NCBI RefSeq assembly: GCF_900112985.1
Contig: NZ_FONS01000003.1
Location: 62,001 to 126,000 of the forward strand
Direction of reading: 5' to 3'
Length of the DNA stretch: 64,000 nt
DNA from: Pedobacter antarcticus
GTDB lineage: Bacteria; Bacteroidota; Bacteroidia; Sphingobacteriales; Sphingobacteriaceae
The translations under genes and the position numbers were made by a program. Under the pieces are notes generated by a model. The model was not told the origin of the DNA. It worked only from the letters and a program-made list of their open reading frames with translations, and ran no database searches. This document shows, in pieces, positions 41,219-49,252 of the stretch (its first letter is position 1; each line of letters starts with the position of its first letter).

Positions 41219-42061
41219 TTGAGTAAACTATCGATTTTGAAAAATAACATTTTAAATCAGCCTATTACAAAATTACCATTTGTAGAGGTGTTTAAGTTGG
41301 AGAACTTAGGTGAAGGTACTTTCAATCATTATCAGCGATTTAATTTCCATCAACTAATATGGAGTACAGCTATAGACGGAAACATTACTTTAAGCATTGA
41401 CTTTACTGATTTCGAACTGTTTTGCAATCAGGCCGTAGTCATTTACCCATACCAGAATATTAAAATTGACGTGACTGATAAAGAAGGATATTTAATTTTA
41501 ATCCATAATGATGTATTCTTTTGGATAAATCAAAAAATAGGTTCTGATTATCTAAATGGTTTTTTTATAAACCAGCTGGTATCATTTGACAGTAGAAATG
41601 CCAGAACAATGAGAAACATTGTTGAATTACTTGTAGCAGAGTACAGTATAGACAATAGAGCTTTAATGATGGAAAGCTATGTATTTTCACTTTTATTTCA
41701 CGTATCATCTATTTTTGAAGGAAACCCAGGGCCAAGAGATTATGTTGACTATCCTATTTTTGGAAAACTGATGAGCTTGATAGAAACGCATTTCATTAAA
41801 GAAAAAGGAACGACCTTTTATATTAAACAGCTAAATATTTCAGCAAAAAAGCTTAATCAGATCTGTGATAGTATCACCAATAAAAATATTAAGTATCTAA
41901 TACAGGATCGTATTATTATGGAGATCCGAAAGGAATTGCATCTTGGTAAAAAGACTGTGAAGGAAATAGCATACGATCTGGGATTTGCGGAACCCGCTTA
42001 TCTAACACGTTTTACAAAAAAACATACCGGTCTCACCCCAAAAGAATTCTCAAAGCAGTAA
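41219..42061 (+). CDS. AraC-family transcriptional regulator with TTG start
   Basis: A 280-residue regulator. The only usable start is a TTG, since an in-frame stop lies 15 bp upstream. Residues 1-170 form a cupin-like domain (FNFHQLIWSTAIDGNITLSIDF, QAVVIYPYQNIKIDV). The C-terminal part has ISAKKLNQICDSITNKNIKYLIQDRIIMEIRKELHLGKKTVKEIAYDLGFAEPAYLTRFTKKHTGLTPKEF, the double helix-turn-helix with the GF-E-AYLTRFFKK-type second unit. It lies 145 bp upstream of a peroxidase/cytochrome b561 pair and may regulate it. Confidence 0.85.
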   Translation: MSKLSILKNNILNQPITKLPFVEVFKLENLGEGTFNHYQRFNFHQLIWSTAIDGNITLSIDFTDFELFCNQAVVIYPYQNIKIDVTDKEGYLILIHNDVFFWINQKIGSDYLNGFFINQLVSFDSRNARTMRNIVELLVAEYSIDNRALMMESYVFSLLFHVSSIFEGNPGPRDYVDYPIFGKLMSLIETHFIKEKGTTFYIKQLNISAKKLNQICDSITNKNIKYLIQDRIIMEIRKELHLGKKTVKEIAYDLGFAEPAYLTRFTKKHTGLTPKEFSKQ

Positions 42062-42111
42062 AGTCCTTTTCTTTAGCGCAAAAGTGTATTTTTTCGCCCT
42101 CTCTGTTATTC

Positions 42112-42119
42112 TACTTTTG
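42112..42119 (+). promoter_or_regulatory. Putative -7 promoter box for the peroxidase operon
   Basis: TACTTTTG matches TAnnTTTG exactly, 20 bp before the small frame at 42139 and 88 bp before the peroxidase ATG. Confidence 0.55.
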
Positions 42120-42138
42120 CAATGTAAAATAACAAAAA

Positions 42139-42210
42139 ATGGAAAATTGCACTTCAAGACTGAATATTCACTGTTGCGTCCCGGCAACTAATCATAGTTC
42201 ATTAGTATGA
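42139..42210 (+). CDS. Possible Cys-rich leader peptide, 23 residues
   Basis: A short frame directly after the putative promoter reads MENCTSRLNIHCCVPA and seven more residues, and its TGA overlaps the peroxidase ATG as ATGA. The three Cys, two adjacent, and the stop-start overlap suggest a translated leader whose reading depends on cysteine supply or redox state. This is position and composition only; the codons could be chance. Confidence 0.4.
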   Translation: MENCTSRLNIHCCVPATNHSSLV

Positions 42211-43307
42211 AAAAGACTTCATTAATTGCCTATCTCAGAACAAAGCGGGTTCTGTTTATAATTTGCGGTATTTGTCTGATTGCAAGTACATTATTCTTTG
42301 CGTTTGCCTGGTCAGCAGGCCTGGTTGGCGGAAGAACTACTACCCAAACATTCCTAAAGGATACTCCCAGTACATTTCCGGCAGGCTACCGTCGTGCCCA
42401 TGGTAAGGGTATCTGTTTCGATGGCACTTTCCGTGCCTCCGGTAAGGGCGTCCCATTTTCTGTTGCGAGAGTATTTGCCCAGCAGAAAGTTCCAGCTGTA
42501 GGCCGTTTCTCATTAGGTAGTCCTGATCCTTATGCCCCTGATAATTCCACCCGAACGGTTAGTATGGCCTTAATGCTTACTGCTGACGACGGGGAGCAAT
42601 GGCGTATGAAACTAAATAATGAACCCTTTTTTGCCACCCGTGATGCAAAAGGTTTTCTGAAACAAATGGATGCATATAAGCCTACTCCGGCTACGGGCAC
42701 TCCAGATCCAGCACGAGTTAAAGCTTTCTTGAAAGAATATCCAGAAGCAAAGAAATATGTAACATGGGATGCTGCTGCACCCTGGACCCGCAGTTTTGCC
42801 GGAGCACAATACAACGTTATTAATTCGTTCATTTTGATTGCTGAAAATGGCAAAAAGCAGGCAATACGCTGGTCTATGCGCCCACACGCGTCTTTCACGT
42901 CTTGGAGCGTTAGCCAACGTAAACAGGCCAGCCATGACTTCCTATTTGAAGATCTGAAAAAGCGGCTTCAAAAAGGTCCTCTATACTGGGATTTGGTAGT
43001 TACTTTAGCCGAATCAGGTGATCCGGTAAATGACCCTTCACAGGTTTGGCCAGAAAGCCGAAGAGAGATAGTGGCCGGGACATTAGAAGTGTCCCATGTT
43101 TTTGATCAGGCGAATGGTGGTTGCAGAGATATTAACTTTGATCCTACTCGTGTACCAAAAGGGATTACCCTTTCTGATGACCCGGTATTGCTAGCTCGGG
43201 CAGGCATTTATTCTCATTCTCACAACAGTCGTGTACGGGAGATCGGCTATGGTAAGGCTACGGATGCAGTAGGCAAACGTCAAAACGATAATCGTAAAAA
43301 TAAGTAA
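42207..43307 (+). CDS. Catalase-family peroxidase (SrpA-like), membrane-anchored
   Basis: A 366-residue heme protein. An N-terminal membrane helix (RVLFIICGICLIASTLFFAFAW) is an uncleaved anchor or signal. GYRRAHGKGICFDGTFRASG has the distal His, SVARVFAQQKVPAVGRFSLGSPDP follows, and LARAGIYSHSHNSR near the C terminus has the proximal Tyr of the catalase core. It is the short catalase-related peroxidase type, about 340 residues, which usually reduces organic or hydrogen peroxide using an electron donor. The cytochrome b561 gene two bases downstream is the probable donor, taking electrons from the quinone pool. Confidence 0.87.
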   Translation: MKKTSLIAYLRTKRVLFIICGICLIASTLFFAFAWSAGLVGGRTTTQTFLKDTPSTFPAGYRRAHGKGICFDGTFRASGKGVPFSVARVFAQQKVPAVGRFSLGSPDPYAPDNSTRTVSMALMLTADDGEQWRMKLNNEPFFATRDAKGFLKQMDAYKPTPATGTPDPARVKAFLKEYPEAKKYVTWDAAAPWTRSFAGAQYNVINSFILIAENGKKQAIRWSMRPHASFTSWSVSQRKQASHDFLFEDLKKRLQKGPLYWDLVVTLAESGDPVNDPSQVWPESRREIVAGTLEVSHVFDQANGGCRDINFDPTRVPKGITLSDDPVLLARAGIYSHSHNSRVREIGYGKATDAVGKRQNDNRKNK

Positions 43308-43309
43308 CC

Positions 43310-43930
43310 ATGGCTAGAAAGAAAAATATACCTTCGGCTCCTCCAACCCACTTCAATACCACTGCCCGGATTTTGCACTGGCTGATGGCAGCAATGATAC
43401 TGGCCATGATATTTGTCGGCTTGGGTATGATGACCTCCTTAACATGGAGACCGTGGTTACTCGACCTCCATATGCCTATAGGTATTGCTATACTGCTGTT
43501 GGTAATTATCCGTTTTATAAACAGATTAAGTTTTTCAGTACCAAAAATGCCTGCTAGCATATCTAACTTTCAGTCAACAGCAGCAGGAACTCTGCACTGG
43601 TTACTTTACGCTATGATGCTGGCTTTGCCATTGACAGGATGGGCACAATTATCCGCTGGAGGTTTCCTTGTAAAGCTTTTTCCTGGTATAAATCTTCCTT
43701 CAATCCTCCAGCAAAGTCCATTTTTATATGCATTGTTGCATGACGCTCACAGGGTAATGGCCTGGTTACTATTCTTGATGGTAGTGGGGCATCTTTCGGC
43801 AGCATTGTTACATGCATGGGCATATCGTGACGGGTTGTTTTCTAGTATCACATGGGGAAAAAAAATGATTAATAGATCTGAAGAACATTTCAAAAAGAGC
43901 GATAGTTTAAGGGAAAATTGTAAAAAATAA
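43310..43930 (+). CDS. Cytochrome b561
   Basis: A 206-residue membrane protein with four main helices. Paired His for two b hemes are seen in ARILHWLMAAMILAMI, LLDLHMPIGIAILLLVII, LHWLLYAMMLALPLTGWA and LHDAHRVMAWLLFLMVVGHLSAALLHAW. This is the bacterial YodB/CybB type that oxidises quinol. The gene begins two bases after the peroxidase stop, so they form one operon and probably one peroxide-reducing electron chain in the inner membrane. Confidence 0.88.
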   Translation: MARKKNIPSAPPTHFNTTARILHWLMAAMILAMIFVGLGMMTSLTWRPWLLDLHMPIGIAILLLVIIRFINRLSFSVPKMPASISNFQSTAAGTLHWLLYAMMLALPLTGWAQLSAGGFLVKLFPGINLPSILQQSPFLYALLHDAHRVMAWLLFLMVVGHLSAALLHAWAYRDGLFSSITWGKKMINRSEEHFKKSDSLRENCKK

Positions 43931-44017
43931 GTAGTTCAAATAAAGTTTGTATACTACCCTTTTCTGATAACTGGTAGCAATCAATATATACAAGAATCCT
44001 TGACATAATGGAAAATT

Positions 44018-46423
44018 TTAGTTTTCATTTACTGTGCTACGCTTTTTCTCATCTTCGGCTCCATTGCTTTTCTTGATAGTTTTTATCGTGCCACCAAAGT
44101 TGTAGCTAAAGTTTAATTTAGCCATTCTGGTTTCAAATTGGTTTCGCCATAACTGCTGTACTGTACCACTATTTTGTTGATAATAATTTCGGTATGATTT
44201 AAATACATCCATAAAATTTAGCTGGACTGAGGCGCGTTTATTTAAAAACTGATGCCGGACACCGGCAGTTAAGTAAGCGAAAGCCTGATTGGTAATGGTT
44301 CTATCCACGCTTTTTCCTCGGTAATTGAATAAAAACATTACAGAGAAATTTTTACTTAAAGAGAAGCTATTATAAGAAGTTGCCGACAAGCTGGCAATGC
44401 CATCGCTCTCTAGCAAATTACCATTAACTACACCTTTAAAAGATCGTTTCGACAGAATAGCATTTGAACTCGTATACCACCAAGGCAGCACTTGCTTGCC
44501 ATACATAGCTTGCAGGGTATAATAGTTACTATAATCGGCATTGCCGGGCAATGTGGTTGTGATGCCATCTTGAAGAGGAATGGAAACGCTTGTGAAATCA
44601 TCAAGACTGTAACTGTAGGTAAGACCAAGGAAAAGTGCATTCTTAAAGCCATACCACAAGTCTGCGTTATATGCAATTACAGGTTTAAGTGTCGGATTCC
44701 CTTGTTGTAGATTATTACTGCTGATGATACGAACCAGTGGGTTCAGACTTTCATAGCCAGGCCTTTCTATCCTTTTATTGATTCCTAAAGTAAGATTTTG
44801 GTTTTTTGTAATTTTATAATCAAAATGCAAAGATGGGAATGGCTGAAAATAACTTCTTGTAAAACGGTTTGTTCCAAACTGCTGCTCACCCTGTCCGTGT
44901 GTATACTCACCTCGAACACCTAATAGATAGGAAAATGCTTTTCCCGTGTGACCGTAAGTTAAATATACTGCAGATATACTCTCATCATAATTAAACAGAT
45001 CAGTTTGGCTACTATTTTGATCCTGATAGAAATTAGAATTATCAGAATTTACATAACTTGTCTTTACGCCCATTTCTAGTTGGTAACCATTTTTTAATGG
45101 ATGAGAATAATCCATTTTAAATGCATAGATATCAAAAACGCGGTCTTGAGCTATCACGCTAGGAAGATCCAATGCAGGATCAAAAGCAATTGATCTATTA
45201 TTTTGATCGTTGTAATTTCCATAACGGTAATAATCTAAGTCAATTGTTAATTCCCTTCCCACAGTATCAATCTGATGTTGCAGTCGTAATCCGGAGGAAA
45301 AGTTTGTTGCCCGAATATCAACCCTATTAAGAAATTGTGATTGAGTGCTGGCTACCCCTGCCTGAGTAGAATAGATGTCAGCAACGCCATCACGACTAAA
45401 ATGCTGAAACCCTGGTTTTACCGAAGCTGATAAGGTTGTGCGTTTAGAGAGGTAAAAATCTATTCCTAAATTCGGTGTGTAATTGGCATTAGTTCTGTCA
45501 CTTTTAACATCAGAAACGTACTGACTAGGCATGTCCCCATTAAAAACAGTGGAAACTATATAACTGTTATAAAAGTATTTGTTATAGTTATAATCCAGGT
45601 TTAAAAGTAAATTATAAGCTTTGCCTTTATAGTTAAGATTGATACCTCCATTAGCTTTTCCAAATGTTCCGTTGCCCCCACCAACGTAAATATTTCCATT
45701 CAATCCTGCTTTATAATTGCGTTTTCGGATAATGTTAATAATAGCACCATTTCCTGCGGCATCGTATTTGGCTGAAGGTTGAGCTATGAGTTCAACTTTT
45801 TGAATTGCTGATGAGGAGGTTCCTTTTAATAAGCCAGCTAATGCTTCAGAAGATAGTGTTGTCGCTTTCCCATCCATGTAGATTTGAACCGATTTACCAT
45901 TCAGGGTGATCCGGTCATCCGGTGTAACGACAACACCTGGCAATTGGTTCATTACCTCCATCATTGGCGCACCTGAACCCAGTCCATTTAGGTTGACGAT
46001 AAGCTTATCAGCTCTTCTTTCTACAAACGGAAGTTCCGCGGAAATATTTACACCCGCCAATTGAGTAGTGATCGGATTTAGTTGAATTTTGCCCAGTTCC
46101 GAGCTTTCCCCACTGACAACATTGAAAACTTTAGAGTAGACTGTTCCATAGCCCATCATTTTTAGCTCAACGAAATATTTTCCTGTCGCGGCTTTAAAAA
46201 CAAACTGTCCCTTATCATTTGCAAGTAGCGCTTTTACCTTAGTGGAATCCCGACTGCTTTTTAAAGTTACTTGAACAAACGGCAGGGAAACAGAATTTTC
46301 GTCCACTACTTCTCCTGTCACTGTGCCAGTGTTATCCTGAGCGCTAACGAACATTGCGCTAAACAGCAAAATGAAACCTGGTAGGAAAAATAAACTTGCA
46401 GATTTAAGAGATTTAAAAGGCAT
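44018..46423 (-). CDS. Outer-membrane beta-barrel family protein (TonB-receptor-like)
   Basis: An 801-residue protein when started at the ATG at 46423 (MPFKSLKSASLFFLPGFILLFSAMFVSAQ as signal peptide). A carboxypeptidase-like regulatory domain (VTGEVVDENSVSLPFVQVTLK) is followed by a plug-like segment (NLNGLGSGAPMMEVMNQLPGVVVTPDDRITLNGKSVQIYMDG) and a large barrel of the OMP_b-brl_3 type ending LNFSYNFGG. The family is common in Bacteroidota, with ligand generally unknown. Three palindromes and a -7 box lie directly upstream, and the BlaI and M56 genes precede it on the same strand. Confidence 0.87.
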   Translation of the reverse strand: MPFKSLKSASLFFLPGFILLFSAMFVSAQDNTGTVTGEVVDENSVSLPFVQVTLKSSRDSTKVKALLANDKGQFVFKAATGKYFVELKMMGYGTVYSKVFNVVSGESSELGKIQLNPITTQLAGVNISAELPFVERRADKLIVNLNGLGSGAPMMEVMNQLPGVVVTPDDRITLNGKSVQIYMDGKATTLSSEALAGLLKGTSSSAIQKVELIAQPSAKYDAAGNGAIINIIRKRNYKAGLNGNIYVGGGNGTFGKANGGINLNYKGKAYNLLLNLDYNYNKYFYNSYIVSTVFNGDMPSQYVSDVKSDRTNANYTPNLGIDFYLSKRTTLSASVKPGFQHFSRDGVADIYSTQAGVASTQSQFLNRVDIRATNFSSGLRLQHQIDTVGRELTIDLDYYRYGNYNDQNNRSIAFDPALDLPSVIAQDRVFDIYAFKMDYSHPLKNGYQLEMGVKTSYVNSDNSNFYQDQNSSQTDLFNYDESISAVYLTYGHTGKAFSYLLGVRGEYTHGQGEQQFGTNRFTRSYFQPFPSLHFDYKITKNQNLTLGINKRIERPGYESLNPLVRIISSNNLQQGNPTLKPVIAYNADLWYGFKNALFLGLTYSYSLDDFTSVSIPLQDGITTTLPGNADYSNYYTLQAMYGKQVLPWWYTSSNAILSKRSFKGVVNGNLLESDGIASLSATSYNSFSLSKNFSVMFLFNYRGKSVDRTITNQAFAYLTAGVRHQFLNKRASVQLNFMDVFKSYRNYYQQNSGTVQQLWRNQFETRMAKLNFSYNFGGTIKTIKKSNGAEDEKKRSTVNEN

Positions 46424-46446
46424 AATGTTTGGAATTTTTACAAAAC

Positions 46447-46454
46447 CAAACATA
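46447..46454 (-). promoter_or_regulatory. Putative -7 promoter box for the outer-membrane protein gene
   Basis: On the - strand TATGTTTG matches TAnnTTTG exactly, 24 bp before the ATG. The upstream -33 region is filled by the palindrome array, so a bound protein would block the polymerase. Confidence 0.55.
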
Positions 46455-46515
46455 TAACTAATAAATTAGTTATACAACTAATAAATTAGATTTCACAACT
46501 AATAGATTAGTTATT
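46454..46515. promoter_or_regulatory. Array of three AACTAAT palindromes, likely BlaI operators
   Basis: AACTAAT-NN-ATTAGTT occurs at 46456, 46476 and 46497, with centres 20 and 21 bp apart, about two helical turns. The first has 9-bp perfect arms (46454-46473), the second is degenerate at its right end, the third has 7-bp arms. BlaI/MecI proteins bind such dyads, and the same half-site occurs upstream of the BlaI gene. Confidence 0.75.
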
Positions 46516-46524
46516 GATGTTAAA

Positions 46525-47640
46525 CTATTGATTATCAGACTTAAAATTCAAACCAATTTGATAAGCTGAGCGTATTTTCTTCCCATTTTTCAACGCTGGT
46601 ATCCATTTCGGACTCAGTTTGATTACCCGTAATGCTTCATTATCGCAGGTTTCATTTAAACTACTATCAATTCTTGCATCATCGATCTTTCCTTCAATAT
46701 CTACAATGAAACTTACTACTACTCTACCATTTGTTTTAGAATCGTTTCTTGTATTTTTTAGCAAATATTCGCTAAAAGCGGAAAATCCACCCTGAAAAGT
46801 TGCTGCCTTGTCAATTATATTTGTACCCCCGCCATTTAAATATCCAGACCTGAACGAGCACAGTGTGATTAATAAAACCATCAGGGGCATAACTAAAATA
46901 TATTTTAATATTTGATATGAGCTTGATTTTTTACGCTGCAACATCTTAATCCTTGCCTCTAGTAAGAACGGACTGTTAAAAGAGTTTGTCAAGATCGGGC
47001 CAGCTTTAAAATTCTGTAGAAATAGCATCATAGCGTATTGTCTCTTGCTTTCTGCAAAACTCGCGGCATGATCATCCGCTTGATATTCATGAATTAATTT
47101 GAGACTCCTTGAATAACTATAAATTAGTGGGTTGAACCAAAAAAATATGCCTATTACTTCAATCAATAGAATGTCTAGTGTATGCAACTGCGTCACATGT
47201 ATATCTTCATGCGCATTAATTGCTGAAAAATTAGATAAATCCTGGTCAATTACTTTGGTTTTCCAAAATGAAAACGCACTTCCACTTTCAGCCCTTTTGA
47301 TCTGTCTTTTTACACCAAAAAGTTTAATCAGTAACCAAATTGAGGTTAGCAGAACACCGGTATAATAAATGGTGGATAACCAACTATAATTCTTTTCATC
47401 TACAATTGTTAATTTTCCGTTCCCAGTAATAGGTAGTGAAGAAAACATTAATTCCATTTTCGGTAAAGGCATTAGGACGGAAAAATCAATCAATGGAAGC
47501 ACGATTGACAAACTAAGCGCAGATAACAAATAAATCCTATTTACGAGAAAAAAGGTCTCACGTCTGAGTAACAACAAATAAAACAGGTAGAATATTGCCA
47601 TTGAAATACTCGACCAAAAAAAATAAAGCTGCATTTCCAT
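46525..47640 (-). CDS. M56-family metallopeptidase (BlaR1-like) with TonB-like C terminus
   Basis: A 371-residue membrane protein. Helices at the N terminus (YFFWSSISMAIFYLFYLLLL and LSLSIVLPLIDF) precede a cytoplasmic zinc peptidase site: INAHEDIHVTQLHTLD with HEDIH, and LKLIHEYQADDHAA with the third ligand Glu. After another helix (YILVMPLMVLLITLCSF) the C-terminal part is a periplasmic TonB_C-like domain (VVVSFIVDIEGKIDDARIDSSL...NEALRVIKLSPKWIPALKNGKK). There is no penicillin-binding domain, so the signal is not a beta-lactam as in classic BlaR1. It probably cleaves the BlaI protein encoded 4 bp upstream. Confidence 0.85.
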   Translation of the reverse strand: MEMQLYFFWSSISMAIFYLFYLLLLRRETFFLVNRIYLLSALSLSIVLPLIDFSVLMPLPKMELMFSSLPITGNGKLTIVDEKNYSWLSTIYYTGVLLTSIWLLIKLFGVKRQIKRAESGSAFSFWKTKVIDQDLSNFSAINAHEDIHVTQLHTLDILLIEVIGIFFWFNPLIYSYSRSLKLIHEYQADDHAASFAESKRQYAMMLFLQNFKAGPILTNSFNSPFLLEARIKMLQRKKSSSYQILKYILVMPLMVLLITLCSFRSGYLNGGGTNIIDKAATFQGGFSAFSEYLLKNTRNDSKTNGRVVVSFIVDIEGKIDDARIDSSLNETCDNEALRVIKLSPKWIPALKNGKKIRSAYQIGLNFKSDNQ

Positions 47641-47644
47641 CTGC

Positions 47645-48013
47645 TTAGTCTTTGATATTATCTATCATTTTCAGTAATTGCTCTGCATCTTTCAAGTCAA
47701 TCTTTTTCTCACGAACAAAAAATGAAAACATATCCTGTACAGAGTTAGAAAAGTAATTGCCTAGAAATTTATCTGCCTCATGACGCATATACTCTTCCTT
47801 TGTAATAAGCGGAAAATAACGGTGAGTTTTGCCGAAAGCCTCATAGCCAATCACACCTTTATTTTCTAAAATTCTGATAATGGTAGAAACTGTACTATAT
47901 GCAGGCTTAGGATCAGGTAGCTCTTTGATTATTTCTTTAACAAAAGCTTTATCTAATTTCCAAAGCACTTGCATTAACTGACTTTCAACTTTAGTCAAAT
48001 CTTTTACATCCAT
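47645..48013 (-). CDS. BlaI/MecI-family repressor
   Basis: A 122-residue winged-helix protein. LTKVESQLMQVLWKLDKAFVKEIIKELPDPKPAYSTVSTIIRILENKGVIGYEAFGKTHRYFPLI is the BlaI DNA-binding domain including the YSTV-T recognition helix; LGNYFSNSVQDMFSFFVRE is the dimerisation region with the cleavage site zone. It should bind the TTTAGTTGT/ACAACTAAA palindrome upstream of itself and the array before the outer-membrane protein gene. Cleavage by the M56 peptidase would relieve repression. Confidence 0.9.
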   Translation of the reverse strand: MDVKDLTKVESQLMQVLWKLDKAFVKEIIKELPDPKPAYSTVSTIIRILENKGVIGYEAFGKTHRYFPLITKEEYMRHEADKFLGNYFSNSVQDMFSFFVREKKIDLKDAEQLLKMIDNIKD

Positions 48014-48047
48014 TAATTAGTTCTTTTGATCAAATATCAGCTAATAC

Positions 48048-48066
48048 TTTAGTTGTTACAACTAAA
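48048..48066. promoter_or_regulatory. Candidate BlaI autoregulatory operator
   Basis: TTTAGTTGT-T-ACAACTAAA is a palindrome with 9-bp arms, 35 bp upstream of the BlaI ATG. It carries the same AACTAA half-site as the array at 46454-46515, and another AACTAAT lies near 48096. Confidence 0.6.
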
Positions 48067-48309
48067 CTTTAAATTATTCGATTAAAAGTGCTTTCAACTA
48101 ATGCAAATCTTTGCCTGAGAGCGACCACCGGGCCTATCGCCAGAAAAGCTTCAGTTAGCATTAAAGCACGTGATCTTCATGATACAGGTAAACATTCAAT
48201 TGCAGAAATAGCGCTAAAGAAAAAAGACAAAATACCGATAAAGTTCACATATCCTGCCATTACTGAAAATACAAAAATGGCATCAAAAAACTTCTTTACT
48301 TTTTCAAGA

Positions 48310-48474
48310 CTAGTCTGCAGCAGATTGTCCGTCCCTCATTTCTTCCATTGCGCGGGTATGCCCTTCGCTATACTTAATACTCCCCCATGCGGTAAGCATG
48401 GTCACTAAATCTTCTTCCGTTAAATCTCCTGATACCTGACTTTGGCAATAGGCTAAAAATTCTCTTTCACTCAT
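48310..48474 (-). CDS. Small acidic hypothetical protein
   Basis: A 54-residue frame started at the ATG at 48474 (MSEREFLAYCQSQVSGDLTEEDLVTML). It looks helical and acidic with one Cys, and has no signal or membrane segment. No family is recognised. It lies 54 bp downstream of the barrel gene on the same strand. Codon use looks protein-like, but shortness keeps confidence moderate. Confidence 0.45.
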   Translation of the reverse strand: MSEREFLAYCQSQVSGDLTEEDLVTMLTAWGSIKYSEGHTRAMEEMRDGQSAAD

Positions 48475-48528
48475 TCGAATATATATTTGACTGATCTGTG
48501 AATCAGCCTTCAAATATACAATTTAGCT

Positions 48529-49215
48529 TTAAAAGCTGTAACCAGTACTAAAAACCAGCCCACGGTTATAGATACTTTCCTGTCCATGGATATTCGCCGA
48601 ATTTTCTATCACTGGTGCCAATCCATGCACATACCGGAACCCGACGGAGATCTGTTTCCAGTTAAAATTCATCCCGGTAGAAAATCCAGCATCCATTTTT
48701 TGCGTATAACCGCCTTCAGAAGAGGCGTCACCAAAAATACTTTTGTCTTTATATAAGTATCCGGAACCATTTTTTCGCTGGATTGAAGAGGCCGTTAGCA
48801 GTGAAAAATACGGCCCTGCATATAATTGCAGCAACTTGAGGTTAAAAGTTAAACTTACAGGGGAAATTTCCAGGTAAGTGTTTCTGTATTTACTATCAAA
48901 CAGCTGACCTTGCTCATCTTTCAACTGCAATAAAGCACCTTTTTGAATAATTGCAATACTATGCTGCAGACCTAAAAAACGATTTAATTCAATATTACCT
49001 TCCAAACCAGTAAAGAAACCATTGAGATTGGAGGATTTTCCCTCAGCTGATAATTCGGAAACGCCATTACCTTTCACCCTGAACATTGTAAACCCGGCTT
49101 TCACAGCTAGTTTGATCTTCCCTACCCTATAAATTTCCGCCAAATTTTCTTGTGCCATAGCCTGATTTGCTATTAAAATACAAATCAGTATATACCCTAT
49201 TTTTTTCATTTTCAT
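48529..49215 (-). CDS. PorT-like outer-membrane beta-barrel protein
   Basis: A 228-residue protein with a signal peptide (MKMKKIGYILICILIANQAMAQ). The mature sequence alternates strands of a small barrel (IKLAVKAGFTMFRVKG, NGFFTGLEGNIELNRFLGLQHSIAIIQKGA, YLEISPVSLTFNLKLLQLYAGPYFSLL, AGFSTGMNFNWKQISVGFRYVHGL, LVFSTGYSF), matching the PorT/OmpW-like group of Bacteroidota. It follows the czcC-like gene after 37 bp on the same strand and could be part of that operon. Function unknown. Confidence 0.78.
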   Translation of the reverse strand: MKMKKIGYILICILIANQAMAQENLAEIYRVGKIKLAVKAGFTMFRVKGNGVSELSAEGKSSNLNGFFTGLEGNIELNRFLGLQHSIAIIQKGALLQLKDEQGQLFDSKYRNTYLEISPVSLTFNLKLLQLYAGPYFSLLTASSIQRKNGSGYLYKDKSIFGDASSEGGYTQKMDAGFSTGMNFNWKQISVGFRYVHGLAPVIENSANIHGQESIYNRGLVFSTGYSF

Positions 49216-49252
49216 CTGTTTAGTGTTTTCATTCTTATTTGATGCGCAATAA

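Noticed and set aside
38000..48000. A recently acquired genomic island
   Set aside because: The stretch looks more AT-rich and has decayed pieces, but there is no integrase, tRNA edge, direct-repeat ends or phage gene to support an island.
48088..48408. 106-codon + strand frame upstream of BlaI
   Set aside because: Starts at GTG, overlaps the small - strand gene, has no recognisable features; the - strand looks at least as protein-like.
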